Below, piece by piece: positions 15,943-23,975 of a stretch of DNA of 29,442 nt; position 1 is the first letter of the stretch, and the number at the start of each line of letters is the position of its first letter. Source of the DNA: an uncultured Clostridia bacterium (GTDB lineage Bacteria; Bacillota; Clostridia; UMGS1883); NCBI GenBank assembly GCA_934476455.1, contig CAKSNY010000032.1:1-29442 (forward strand). Direction: 5' to 3'. The notes under the pieces were generated by a model. That model had not been told where the DNA came from. It did no database searches and saw nothing but the letters and a program-made list of their open reading frames with translations. A program made the position numbers and the translations under genes.

Positions 15943-16287
15943 ATGTCATTTAAACGAACAGATCGTATTTCGGAAGAAATAAAAAAAGAATTAAGCGATG
16001 TAATACGCAATCTTAAAGACCCCAGGATTCCCCTTATGACAAGCGTTGTAAGCGTAAGCGTGACAAATGATTTAAGATATGCAAAGGCTTATATAAGCAT
16101 AATGGGAACGCCCGAGGAAAAGAAAGATGCTGTTAAAGGGCTTAAAAGCGCAGCCGGATATATAAGGCGCGAGATAGGCAGCCGCGTGGATTTGCGCTGC
16201 GTGCCGGAATTTACCTTTGTGGAGGATAATTCCATAGAATACGGCGCGCATATAAACGAGCTGTTAAATAACATTGCAAAAGAATAA
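15943..16287 (+). CDS. rbfA: Ribosome-binding factor A
   Basis: The 114-residue protein shows the RbfA pattern: RTDRISEEIKKELSDVI, KDPRIPLMTSVVSVSVTNDL, YAKAYISIMG and PEFTFVEDNSIEYGAHI. It is a KH-fold cold-shock factor that helps the 30S subunit mature. The start codon directly abuts the infB stop with no gap, with GAGG inside the end of infB. Confidence 0.96.
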   Translation: MSFKRTDRISEEIKKELSDVIRNLKDPRIPLMTSVVSVSVTNDLRYAKAYISIMGTPEEKKDAVKGLKSAAGYIRREIGSRVDLRCVPEFTFVEDNSIEYGAHINELLNNIAKE

Positions 16288-16299
16288 CGGGGGTGCGTC

Positions 16300-17247
16300 A
16301 TGCAAAAAAAAGTTATGGAGCATCTTTTGGAAAGTGAAAGCATAGCGCTGTTTGTTCATACAAATCCCGATTGGGATTGTATAGGCAGCGCTTTTGCGCT
16401 GCGCGCGGCAATGCGCGCCCTTGAAAAAAAGTGCGATATATTTACCGAAGAAAAACTCGGCAGCTACCTGTCCTTTATGGAAAGCGATGTTATAACATAC
16501 GAGGAGGGTTTTTTCCCCGATTATCAAACGTATTGTGCTGTAGATGTGGGCGAGCTGAGCCGCCTCGGAAAATGGGAAAAGGCGTTTTCCGTGCACAAAG
16601 ATACGGTGTGTATAGACCACCACATTAAAAAAGCAGGGTTTGCCGCACTTTCGTATATAGAAAGCGAGCGCAGCTGTACGGGCGAGCTTATTTTCGAGCT
16701 TTTGTCTTTAAAAAATATACCGGTTACAAAAAAAATTGCGGATTATCTGTATCTGGCAATGTCCTCCGACACGGGTTCTTTTCAGTATGCAAGCGTGAAC
16801 AGGCGTACCTATGAAATACTTATAGCATTATACGACGCGGGCGTAGATGCGGCATACCTTTCAAGTATGCTGTACGAAAGAGATACATTTACCCAGATGA
16901 AGCTTAAGGCAGCCGCAATAGAATCTATGCGCATTTACGGCGGCGGGAAAATCTGCACGGCAAAAATTACGGCAGAGGATATGGAAAAATACGGCGCGTC
17001 AAAATCCGACACAGAGGGGCTTGCGCAGCTTCCGAGAAAGCTTGACGGCGTTATGATAAGCGCATTCTTGTCTGACCGCCCGGACGGTACCGTGCGCGTA
17101 AGCCTGCGCGCTTCGGGAAATTATAATATAGAACCCGTTGCACGGCTATTTGGCGGCGGCGGGCATAAAAGAGCAGCCGGCTGCACCTTCAATACGGATA
17201 TTAACACTGCGGAGGAAATCCTTGTGAAGGAGCTTTTGAAGCTATGA
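16300..17247 (+). CDS. nrnA: DHH-family oligoribonuclease/pAp phosphatase (NrnA-like)
   Basis: The 315-residue DHH/DHHA1 phosphoesterase has DHH at 106-108 (VCIDHHI), SDTGSF at 156-161 and the DHHA1 signature GGGGHKRAAG at 285-294. NrnA degrades very short RNAs and pAp with manganese. The first metal motif reads HTNPDWDCIGS (20-30), where the family usually has HxxPDGDAxGS; both aspartates and the histidine are kept, so activity is expected. The gene lies 12 nt after rbfA and overlaps truB (ATGA), the usual Firmicutes order. Confidence 0.93.
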   Translation: MQKKVMEHLLESESIALFVHTNPDWDCIGSAFALRAAMRALEKKCDIFTEEKLGSYLSFMESDVITYEEGFFPDYQTYCAVDVGELSRLGKWEKAFSVHKDTVCIDHHIKKAGFAALSYIESERSCTGELIFELLSLKNIPVTKKIADYLYLAMSSDTGSFQYASVNRRTYEILIALYDAGVDAAYLSSMLYERDTFTQMKLKAAAIESMRIYGGGKICTAKITAEDMEKYGASKSDTEGLAQLPRKLDGVMISAFLSDRPDGTVRVSLRASGNYNIEPVARLFGGGGHKRAAGCTFNTDINTAEEILVKELLKL

Positions 17248-18134
17248 GCGAATATAACGGCATAATTATAATGGACAAGCCCACGGGGTGCTCTTCGCAC
17301 AGATGCGTGAGCATTGCGCGCCGTGCGCTTAATATGCGAAAAATCGGTCACACGGGTACGCTTGACCCGGCGGCAAGCGGCGTTTTGCCGCTGCTTATCG
17401 GAAACGCTACGCGCGCGGCCGATTTTTTAACGCTTGACAATAAGCGCTACTCTGCCACGGTGCTGCTCGGAACAATTACCGATACATACGATATGGACGG
17501 GCAGATTTTAAGAAAAAACAATGTTGATATATCAGTCGGCGAGCTTACCGCCGCGGTAAAAAGCTTTGTGGGCGAAACAGAGCAGCTTCCGCCCATGTAC
17601 AGTGCAATTTCCGTCGGCGGGCAGAGGTTATATAATCTTGCGCGCCAAGGTATTGAGGTGGAACGCAAAAAACGCAAAATAACAATTTATTCAATCGATA
17701 TTGTAAGCATCAACCTGCCCGAGGTGGTGCTTGATGTACATTGCAGCAAAGGCACGTATATCCGCTCTCTTGCATATGACATCGGGGAAAAACTTAAATG
17801 CGGCGGATGTATAAAAGCCCTTCGGCGCACATTAAGCGGTACGTTTGATATAAAAGACGCAATTTCCCCGGAAAAGCTTATGCGGCTTTCGGAAAACGGA
17901 AACGCCGAAAGCGTAATTATTCCGACGGACAGTGTTTTTGCAAATTTTTCACGGATAGACCTTGATAAAAAGACCGCGCAGCGCGTAAAAAACGGAGTAC
18001 CCGTTTATTATAAAGCGCAGATGGGCGTAACCTACCGTGTGTACGACGAAAACGGGTGCTTTATCGCTCTGTCACGCGGGGATGAGGAGGACAAAAAAAG
18101 CTGCTTAAGGCTTGTAAAGGGGTTTTACGGATGA
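17244..18134 (+). CDS. truB: tRNA pseudouridine-55 synthase
   Basis: The 296-residue protein makes pseudouridine 55 in the T-loop of tRNAs. The catalytic aspartate is D41 in GHTGTLDPAASGVLP; MDKPTGCSSH at the N-terminus, YSATVLLGTITDTYD and CSKGTYIRSLAYDIG are further family motifs. A C-terminal PUA-like part follows (RVKNGVPVYY). It is coupled by ATGA overlaps on both sides, to nrnA and to ribF. Confidence 0.96.
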   Translation: MSEYNGIIIMDKPTGCSSHRCVSIARRALNMRKIGHTGTLDPAASGVLPLLIGNATRAADFLTLDNKRYSATVLLGTITDTYDMDGQILRKNNVDISVGELTAAVKSFVGETEQLPPMYSAISVGGQRLYNLARQGIEVERKKRKITIYSIDIVSINLPEVVLDVHCSKGTYIRSLAYDIGEKLKCGGCIKALRRTLSGTFDIKDAISPEKLMRLSENGNAESVIIPTDSVFANFSRIDLDKKTAQRVKNGVPVYYKAQMGVTYRVYDENGCFIALSRGDEEDKKSCLRLVKGFYG

Positions 18135-19009
18135 GCGTTTGTTCAAGCGTAGCACTCGGTTTTTTTGACGGGGTGCATATTGCGCACAAAAAAATAATAG
18201 AAAAAGCCGTTTACTATGCAAAGGAACACGGGTTAAGACCGGTTGCGCTTACGTTTGATTTGTCCCCCGCAGAACTTTTAAAAAACGGCTTTTGTGAATA
18301 TATTACGCCTAACAGCCAAAAAATACAGATTATAGAAGCCCTCGGGGCAGAAGTTGTTATGCTGCCGCTTACAAAAGAGCTGCTTAATATGAATGCGGAG
18401 GATTTTATAAAAACATATGTTTTGGAAATGCTGAACGCAAAATATGTGGTGTGCGGCTATAACTACCGATTCGGAAAAGATGCCGCAGGCGATACCGATC
18501 TTTTAAAAAAAATGGGAGAGCGCTGCGGTTTTGGTGTGTTTACCGAACGGAAAATATCAGTAAAAGAAACCGATGTTTCGTCAAGTATGGTGCGTACTCT
18601 CCTTTCAAAGGGGAATGTCGAAGCGGCGGCAAAGCTTTTGGGACGGTGCTTTGAAATCTTCGGCACGGTGGAGCACGGCAGGCAGCTTGGGCGAACGCTC
18701 GGCTTTCCGACGGCAAACGTAGCGTATCCGCAAAAAACGGTTCATTTGCGCGCGGGTGTGTATAAAACACGTGTTTTCGCGTGCGGCAAATATTACCGCG
18801 CGATTACAAACGTAGGGAAAAACCCAACGGTCGGCGGCAGTGTTTTCCGCACGGAAAGCTACCTGTGCGGATATCACGGCGACCTTTACAATGAAAATAT
18901 AAAAATAGAATTTGAAAGCTTTATACGCCCCGAGATGACGTTTAAAAGCACTGAAGAGTTAAAAAAGCAGATTTTGTCAGACATAAAACGGACGGAGGAG
19001 AATTTATGA
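18131..19009 (+). CDS. ribF: Bifunctional riboflavin kinase/FAD synthetase
   Basis: The 292-residue protein makes FMN and FAD from riboflavin. The N-terminal nucleotidyltransferase carries GFFDGVHIAHKKI (10-22), CGYNYRFGKDAAGD and SSSMVR; the C-terminal kinase has LGRTLGFPTANV, GVYKTRV and NVGKNPTVGG. It follows truB by an ATGA overlap, its typical position. GGAGGAG near its 3' end serves the downstream lipase gene, which it overlaps by ATGA. Confidence 0.96.
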   Translation: MSVCSSVALGFFDGVHIAHKKIIEKAVYYAKEHGLRPVALTFDLSPAELLKNGFCEYITPNSQKIQIIEALGAEVVMLPLTKELLNMNAEDFIKTYVLEMLNAKYVVCGYNYRFGKDAAGDTDLLKKMGERCGFGVFTERKISVKETDVSSSMVRTLLSKGNVEAAAKLLGRCFEIFGTVEHGRQLGRTLGFPTANVAYPQKTVHLRAGVYKTRVFACGKYYRAITNVGKNPTVGGSVFRTESYLCGYHGDLYNENIKIEFESFIRPEMTFKSTEELKKQILSDIKRTEENL

Positions 19010-19866
19010 GCACAAAAAAACTCGGTTTGGTTTTAGAGGGCGGCGCAAGCCGCGCATATTTTACGGTGGGCGTTTTAGACGCATTGGAGGATTTAAACAT
19101 ACGCGCCGATGTGGTTGTCGGTGTGTCTGCCGGCATAGCAAACGGCATTTCCTATGTTTCGGGGCAGCGCGGAAGAAATATAAAAATAGGGCTTGATTTT
19201 TTGCCCGATAAAAGATATATGGGGCTCAAGCACTGGTTAAATCCGAAAAACCGAAGCCTTTACAACATAAAGTTTGTTTTTGACGATATTCCGAACAAGC
19301 TTTTACCGTTTGATTATGCCGCTTTCAAAAATTCAAATATAAAAACGTACTGCGCCCTTACGAATATAAAAACGGGGCAGTGCGAATATGTACTTCTTGA
19401 CGGCAGAGACAAAAAATGGACGGCTGTTGTGGCAAGCTGCGCGCTGCCGCTTTTGTTTAAACCGATAGAGCTTGGCGGCGCGCTTTATATGGACGGCGGC
19501 ATAGCAAACCCTGTTCCGATTGACAAGGCGTTTTCTGAAAATTGCGATAAAATAATAACCGTCCTCACGCGGGAGAGCGGCTATGTTAAAAAAGGCGAAA
19601 CGGGGCTTGGCGCGGCGGAGCGTGCTTATCGCAAATATCCCGAATTTATTAAGGCGCTTGAAACAAGAACAGAAAATTATAACAAACTTCACGACGGGAT
19701 ATTTAACCTTGAAAAGGAAAACAAAACCTTTGTTTTTGCCCCGCGCGACACAAACGGCTGGCAGCGCACGGAGCGCCGCCCCGAAATGATAAAAATTATG
19801 TATGATTCGGGCTTTCAAAGCGTAATAAAGCAAAAAGAGCGGTTATCTGAATATCTTATGGATTAA
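19006..19866 (+). CDS. Patatin-like phospholipase (RssA/YlbK type)
   Basis: The 286-residue protein has the patatin Ser-Asp dyad: the oxyanion motif EGGASRAYF (11-19), nucleophile elbow GVSAG with Ser41, and Asp163 in YMDGGIANPVPID. The family hydrolyses acyl groups from lipids; the substrate is unknown. No signal peptide or membrane segment is visible. It is the last gene of the rimP operon, coupled to ribF by ATGA, and its stop lies inside the arm of a perfect 22-bp terminator hairpin. Its association with ribF is not part of the standard operon and may be lineage-specific. Confidence 0.88.
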   Translation: MSTKKLGLVLEGGASRAYFTVGVLDALEDLNIRADVVVGVSAGIANGISYVSGQRGRNIKIGLDFLPDKRYMGLKHWLNPKNRSLYNIKFVFDDIPNKLLPFDYAAFKNSNIKTYCALTNIKTGQCEYVLLDGRDKKWTAVVASCALPLLFKPIELGGALYMDGGIANPVPIDKAFSENCDKIITVLTRESGYVKKGETGLGAAERAYRKYPEFIKALETRTENYNKLHDGIFNLEKENKTFVFAPRDTNGWQRTERRPEMIKIMYDSGFQSVIKQKERLSEYLMD

Positions 19867-19910
19867 AGAGGGTGCGCAAAACAATTTTGTTTTGCGCACC
19901 CTCTTTAATC
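19861..19910. terminator. Perfect 22-bp shared terminator containing both stop codons
   Basis: Arms at 19861-19882 and 19889-19910 pair without a mismatch around a 6-nt loop, AATTTT. The plus-strand lipase stop (19864-19866) is in the left arm and the minus-strand stop of the DUF6062-like gene (19905-19907) is in the right arm. A-tracts and T-tracts within the arms let it work in both directions. Confidence 0.85.
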
Positions 19911-20600
19911 CGTAAATTTACAAAGACTTATCAGCGCTTCGTCAACGCTGTTTTTTGCCTCCTGCGAAAGTTCTTTTTTTGTGTTTCTGTAATCAAAAGA
20001 AAGTGTAAATTCGTGCAAGTTTTCGTAAAGCTTGCCGAATTTTTCCCTCTCAAACGCAAGAAACGCCTCGTTAAAGCGGTCAAGCTTTTTTCCGCCAAAC
20101 TCGCCCGGGGCTTCCTTTAAAACAAGCGCGGCGTGCGAAAGACACAATCCCCCGGAACGCTTGAACAGCGCTTTAAAATCTGTTTCACTGTCAAACAAGT
20201 ACACAAAATTTTCTGCGGCGTCCTTCATCTGCGAATAAAGCTTGTCGCACAGCGCGCAGCCGTGTGCCGCGTCCAGCAATTCCTTTGATATGTTTTTGTC
20301 GGGCTTTTTAAAAAGCCCTTCTTTTTTTTGCGGCTGCAAAAGCACGTCCAGATGCTTTGTATGCGTTTCAAGCATAAGCGCCAGCCCAAGGCGGTTTCCC
20401 TTATCGTAAAGCATTTTAATATGCCTTTTGCAAAATCCCTTTGCATTTGTAACGGCGCGTCCGTCCGGCTCCATAAGGGACGGACCCAAAAAGTATTCGG
20501 CGGCGTCCTGTTCAAGCTTTTTTTCAATGCTGCACAGCGCGCAGCCGCAGTTTTCTTTAAGAGCGTCGGTAAGCGGTATACTGTAAATTCTTTCTTTCAT
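19905..20600 (-). CDS. DUF6062-like protein with a duplicated CxxC...CxxH metal site
   Basis: The 231-residue protein has two similar halves. Each starts CALC (C20/C23 and C115/C118), continues with a helix containing DAAExF, and ends with a C-x2-H motif (GFCKRH, C57/H60; GLCLSH, C153/H156). Spacing is 33 and 34 residues, so each half probably binds one metal ion, most likely zinc. I recognise it as the Clostridia family DUF6062; the function is unknown. The ATG at 20600 has GGAGTG upstream. It converges on the patatin gene and shares its terminator. No signal peptide is present. Confidence 0.8.
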   Translation of the reverse strand: MKERIYSIPLTDALKENCGCALCSIEKKLEQDAAEYFLGPSLMEPDGRAVTNAKGFCKRHIKMLYDKGNRLGLALMLETHTKHLDVLLQPQKKEGLFKKPDKNISKELLDAAHGCALCDKLYSQMKDAAENFVYLFDSETDFKALFKRSGGLCLSHAALVLKEAPGEFGGKKLDRFNEAFLAFEREKFGKLYENLHEFTLSFDYRNTKKELSQEAKNSVDEALISLCKFTD

Positions 20601-20630
20601 AAAAACACTCCGTTAAAATAGTATGCGGTA

Positions 20631-20659
20631 ATTATAACACATAAAAACGTTGCAGGCAA
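20631..20659 (-). promoter_or_regulatory. Candidate promoter of the DUF6062-like gene
   Basis: On the minus strand TTGCCT (20654-20659), 17-bp spacer, TATAAT (20631-20636), about 30 nt before the ATG at 20600. Confidence 0.65.
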
Positions 20660-20757
20660 GCCCCGCCCCGTTTGCCTTTGCTTTTTTATTTTATGGTACA
20701 GGCACAAAGAAATACTTTTTTGAATATATTGTACTATGTTCTTAGGAGGTGTTTTTT

Positions 20758-21423
20758 GTGCTGCATACCATGGCTGCAACAGGCAGGGTAAATATGCTGC
20801 AAAGCGGAAGCTTTCCCAAACCCCTTACAGAGGCGGAGGAGCTTTCATATTTGGTTCGTATGAAAAACGGTGACGAGGAGGCGCGCAATATCTTAGTCGA
20901 GCATAATCTCAGGCTTGTTGCGCATATTGTAAAAAAATACGGCGACGCCGGCGAAAACGATGACCTTATCTCAATAGGAACAATAGGACTTATCAAGGGT
21001 ATTGATTCTTATAATACCGACAAAAAAACGCGGCTTGCGACGTATGCGGCCCGCTGTGTGGAAAACGAAATTTTAATGTCATTAAGAAAAGACAAAAAGT
21101 ATCAAAACCAGGTGTCGCTGCATGACCCGATAGGGTTTGACTCCGACGGGAACGAGGTTTCCCTTATGGACGTTTTGCCGGGTGAAAACGAAGATATATG
21201 TGAGCGTATTGACAGGGAAAATATCATAGCGTCCGTTTATAAAAAAATAAAGGAAACACTTTGCGGTCGTGAACGCCGTATTATACGTATGCGGTATGGG
21301 CTCGACGGCGAAAAACCTCTTACACAGCGCGAGGTTGCCGGCATAATGGGCATAAGCAGGTCATATGTGTCGCGTATTGAGAAAAAAGCGCTTGAAAAGC
21401 TGTGCGAACGGGGCGTGCAGTAA
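20758..21423 (+). CDS. sigK: Sporulation sigma factor SigK (mother cell), no hydrophobic pro-sequence
   Basis: The 221-residue sigma-70 protein has region 2 (ILVEHNLRLVAHIVKKY, ISIGTIGLIKGIDSY, TRLATYAARCVENEILM) and region 4 with a helix-turn-helix (LTQREVAGIMGISRSYVSRI). The segment GSFPKPLTEAEE at 17-28 is characteristic of SigK, which drives late mother-cell genes during sporulation. The GTG at 20758 has AGGAGG 8 nt upstream; a GTG at 20749 overlaps that site. Only about 16 residues precede GSFPKPL and they are not hydrophobic, so the membrane pro-peptide of Bacillus pro-sigma-K is absent, as in Clostridioides difficile. The gene is continuous, with no skin-type interruption. The upstream gap (20660-20757) shows no clear sigma-A promoter; a sporulation-sigma promoter is plausible but was not identified. 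Confidence 0.92.
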   Translation: MLHTMAATGRVNMLQSGSFPKPLTEAEELSYLVRMKNGDEEARNILVEHNLRLVAHIVKKYGDAGENDDLISIGTIGLIKGIDSYNTDKKTRLATYAARCVENEILMSLRKDKKYQNQVSLHDPIGFDSDGNEVSLMDVLPGENEDICERIDRENIIASVYKKIKETLCGRERRIIRMRYGLDGEKPLTQREVAGIMGISRSYVSRIEKKALEKLCERGVQ

Positions 21424-21441
21424 AATAAAGCAGAATAAATT

Positions 21442-21486
21442 TTCGGGTTCAAGCAAGGGATGCTCTTGCTTGAACCCGAAGATTTT
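21442..21486 (+). terminator. Terminator of sigK
   Basis: Sixteen-bp perfect arms (21442-21457 and 21465-21480) with a 7-nt loop are followed by GATTTTTG. It begins 18 nt after the sigK stop. Confidence 0.85.
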
Positions 21487-21546
21487 TGTAATATAAAACA
21501 GTTTGTTTACAAAAATTGCATGGTTTATAAAGCTCATTTAGGCAAG

Positions 21547-22431
21547 TTACAGCATGGGCTTTATTACACTTTCCGGAATTACAAATTCCGGGCAGCCCTG
21601 CGCACCGACTGCAATTTCATACTTGTCAAAGCATATTACAACCTCGTTATTGTCGTTTATGTAAAACTTTTTGTTGTCTGCCAATGCCTTTTTTGTGTCC
21701 TCGCCGCCGAATTCGTCATCCGGCAGCCAGAACATAGCGCCCTCCTCCTTGTTTTGCCGCTTCATTTCGGACACAATATATTCCGAAAGCTTTTCTCTGT
21801 AGGCTTTATCGTTTTTGTACAGTGACGAAAGCGTAATAAGCTTGTTTGTTTTCTTATTTATGTTGTAATAGCTGTGCCTGGTTGAGGACGAGCCCGCGGC
21901 GTTAAATATATAAATATCAAGCGCGAGAATGTCGGGCGTGTCCGTAAGAACCTTATAATTCATTTCAAGCCCCATATGTATCGTTTCATCGCCGAACTCT
22001 TTTTTCATTTCTTCCACATCTTTTTGATATTGCTCTTTTATCGCGGCGGCATTCTCGCGAAATTCCTTGTTAAGCTTGTTTTCAAGCTCTTTATTGCTCA
22101 GACCTTCTATTTTCGGTGTTATGATTTTTGCTTCGTATCCGTTTTCGTTCATCTCAAATCTTCCGAAGGTCAGCACATTTACTATCTTTTCGATAAACGG
22201 CACACCCATTGCCGCACGCGCCGCACTCGGCATTGCATTAAGCGTTATTGTGCAAATAACAAACGCTGCCGCAATGCCCGATAATGCATAGCGAATACGT
22301 GCAGGTCCTTTTTTCATCCTTGTTTCCACTGTTGTTTTCATAATTGTTTCCACCCTTTCTTTTAAATCATCCGAACATTTTACATTTTCATACTCTTCTT
22401 TAAGCTTTTTCATATCGATGTTAAAGTCCAT
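21547..22431 (-). CDS. RsiV-type anti-sigma factor (DUF3298)
   Basis: The 294-residue protein has a cytoplasmic N-terminus of about 45 residues, one membrane segment (ALSGIAAAFVICTITL, about 49-64) and an extracellular domain. That domain resembles RsiV/DUF3298 (TRHSYYNINKKTNKLITLSSLY...FWLPDDEF...FYINDNNEVVICFDKYEIA). RsiV holds its ECF sigma factor at the membrane and, in Bacillus and C. difficile, is cleaved after lysozyme binding; the ligand here is unproven. The ATG at 22431 has AAAGGAGG upstream; an in-frame start at 22476 would lie inside the sigma gene. It follows the ECF sigma gene by 13 nt and is clearly its partner. Confidence 0.87.
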   Translation of the reverse strand: MDFNIDMKKLKEEYENVKCSDDLKERVETIMKTTVETRMKKGPARIRYALSGIAAAFVICTITLNAMPSAARAAMGVPFIEKIVNVLTFGRFEMNENGYEAKIITPKIEGLSNKELENKLNKEFRENAAAIKEQYQKDVEEMKKEFGDETIHMGLEMNYKVLTDTPDILALDIYIFNAAGSSSTRHSYYNINKKTNKLITLSSLYKNDKAYREKLSEYIVSEMKRQNKEEGAMFWLPDDEFGGEDTKKALADNKKFYINDNNEVVICFDKYEIAVGAQGCPEFVIPESVIKPML

Positions 22432-22444
22432 TTCCAAACCTCCT

Positions 22445-22906
22445 TTACTTTTCATATTCACGGCGAAGCGCGGCAACGGCTCTGTAGAGCCGCGTTTTTG
22501 CGGTGTTTTCGTTCACGGACATTACCTTTGCGATAGACGCGATTGTCATATCTTCAAAAAAGCGCAGGGCTATAATCAGGCGCTGCTCCTCAGAAAGCTT
22601 TTCAAGCACGCCGCCAAGTGTTACACGCAAATAATCATCATTTTCGGAAGGCTTATCTATGGGAATTTCCGAAAACAGCTCTCTCTTTTTCTTTTTTTGA
22701 TATGTATACGCTGTGTTTATAATTATTTTATAAAACCACGTTTTCATATTTTGCGGATTTTTCAAACCCTTGAGCGCGCCGAGTGCCTTTATTACGCTTT
22801 CGTTCACAACATCCTCCGCATCCTCGCGATTTTTTGTGTACAGCAGCGCAAACCGGTACGCATTATCGACGTTTTCCGTTATGAACTTTTCAAACAATGT
22901 ACGCAT
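22445..22906 (-). CDS. ECF sigma-70 factor (SigV-like)
   Basis: The 153-residue protein has the two ECF domains: sigma-2 (NAYRFALLYTKNREDAEDVV, then NMKTWFYKIIINTAY) and sigma-4 (LSEEQRLIIALRFFEDMTIA followed by MSVNENTAKTRLYRA). The ATG at 22906 has GGAGG 7 nt upstream; a longer in-frame start at 22969 would include the promoter. It is followed by its RsiV-type anti-sigma factor, and the ECF-type promoter ahead of it suggests positive self-regulation. Likely role: cell-envelope stress response. Confidence 0.9.
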   Translation of the reverse strand: MRTLFEKFITENVDNAYRFALLYTKNREDAEDVVNESVIKALGALKGLKNPQNMKTWFYKIIINTAYTYQKKKKRELFSEIPIDKPSENDDYLRVTLGGVLEKLSEEQRLIIALRFFEDMTIASIAKVMSVNENTAKTRLYRAVAALRREYEK

Positions 22907-22938
22907 TTTACGTCCTCCGTTTTGTTTCCTTTCACCTG

Positions 22939-22968
22939 TTAGACCTTTCGGAAATGAAAAAAGTTTCA
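22939..22968 (-). promoter_or_regulatory. ECF-type promoter of the sigma/anti-sigma operon
   Basis: On the minus strand TGAAACTT (22961-22968), 16-bp spacer, GTCTAA (22939-22944). The GAAACTT/GTC pattern is typical for ECF sigma factors and differs from the sigma-A promoters in this window. It lies 33 nt before the ATG. Confidence 0.75.
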
Positions 22969-23006
22969 AAAAAAAACAAAAGATGTAAAAAAATATTTCT
23001 TACATC
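22969..23006 (-). terminator. Terminator of the tmcAL-AEC transporter unit
   Basis: On the minus strand GATGTAA pairs with TTACATC (22982-22988 with 23000-23006) around an 11-nt loop and is followed by TTTTGTTTTTTTTTT. This T-run ends where the -35 box of the ECF promoter begins. Confidence 0.7.
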
Positions 23007-23015
23007 CCTGCAAAA

Positions 23016-23960
23016 TTATTTTAACAAATACGCTGCTGCGGCATATATAAGCGGAATTGTAACAACACACAGCGTATGCGAAATCATCGCCATCGATGCG
23101 CCGGGGCGCGTATCGCCGCCGTATGCCGCAGGAAACACCACCGTGTTAAGCCCCAGCGGCGTACCGAAGGCAAAAAGTGTAAGAATTATAGCGGTTTTAT
23201 CCGCACCCAGAAGATACAAAAGCCCTATAAACAGCGCCGGTAGCACTATTAGGCGCAATCCGGAGGCAACATATACCTTCTTATCCGACAAAAGCCCCGG
23301 TATATCATAACCGCCTATTACAAATCCCGTAAGAATCATTGCAAGCGGCCCCATACACGCCGCACAGTTTGATATTGTAGTTGCCACAAACGACGGAATG
23401 TAGGGCGTAAGGTTCAGCAGACCGAGAGCTGCACCGATTATAATCGATACAAAAATAGGATTAAACAAATTTTTTAAAACACTGCCGCCGTTTTTTTCGT
23501 GCGGGATAAGTATTAAAAGCCCCCAGGTATATACGGCAATGTTAATGGGCAGTATATAAAGCATATAGCGGTAGAGCATTTCCTCGCCCAAAATTGCGGG
23601 TACAATGGCATTTCCCATAAAGGAAAAATTACCGAAGGTAAGCGCGTATTTGTAAATGTTTCGCCCGTAGCCCTCTCTTACAAACAGCTTTGAAAGCGGC
23701 AGCGAAATACAAAGCGCCGCTGCCAGAACCACGCCGCAGTATATTATAAGCTTATATTCCGATTTTATGGAAGAAGCCGTGCAGTATTTCATAAATGTGT
23801 TTATTATAAGCGCGGGCACAAAGAAGCAATTTTCAAGCCTGGATAAAGCAATTGCCGTGTCCGGCGGGGCAAGGCTGAATTTCTTTGCAATAAAGCCTAT
23901 TATTATGCAAAGAAACATAACAAGCATCGGGGAAAGGGTTGCGTTAAAGGTTTCAATCAT
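23016..23960 (-). CDS. AEC (auxin efflux carrier) family transporter
   Basis: The 314-residue membrane protein has about ten hydrophobic segments in two five-helix halves. It shows the family features RLENCFFVPALIINTFMK, TFGNFSFMGNAIVPAILG and FGTPLGLNTVVFPAAYGGD. AEC proteins in bacteria export or exchange organic anions such as malate; the substrate cannot be read from sequence. It is 15 nt downstream of tmcAL and ends at a terminator just before the ECF promoter. AGGACG lies upstream of the ATG. Confidence 0.88.
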   Translation of the reverse strand: MIETFNATLSPMLVMFLCIIIGFIAKKFSLAPPDTAIALSRLENCFFVPALIINTFMKYCTASSIKSEYKLIIYCGVVLAAALCISLPLSKLFVREGYGRNIYKYALTFGNFSFMGNAIVPAILGEEMLYRYMLYILPINIAVYTWGLLILIPHEKNGGSVLKNLFNPIFVSIIIGAALGLLNLTPYIPSFVATTISNCAACMGPLAMILTGFVIGGYDIPGLLSDKKVYVASGLRLIVLPALFIGLLYLLGADKTAIILTLFAFGTPLGLNTVVFPAAYGGDTRPGASMAMISHTLCVVTIPLIYAAAAYLLK

Positions 23961-23975
23961 ATTTACACGTCCTGT

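Noticed and set aside
20654..20690. AGGCAA/TTGCCT inverted repeat followed by a T-rich run, as a plus-strand terminator or sigK leader element
   Set aside because: The stem is only 6 bp with a 12-nt loop, no plus-strand transcript is expected there, and one arm is better explained as the -35 box of the minus-strand gene.
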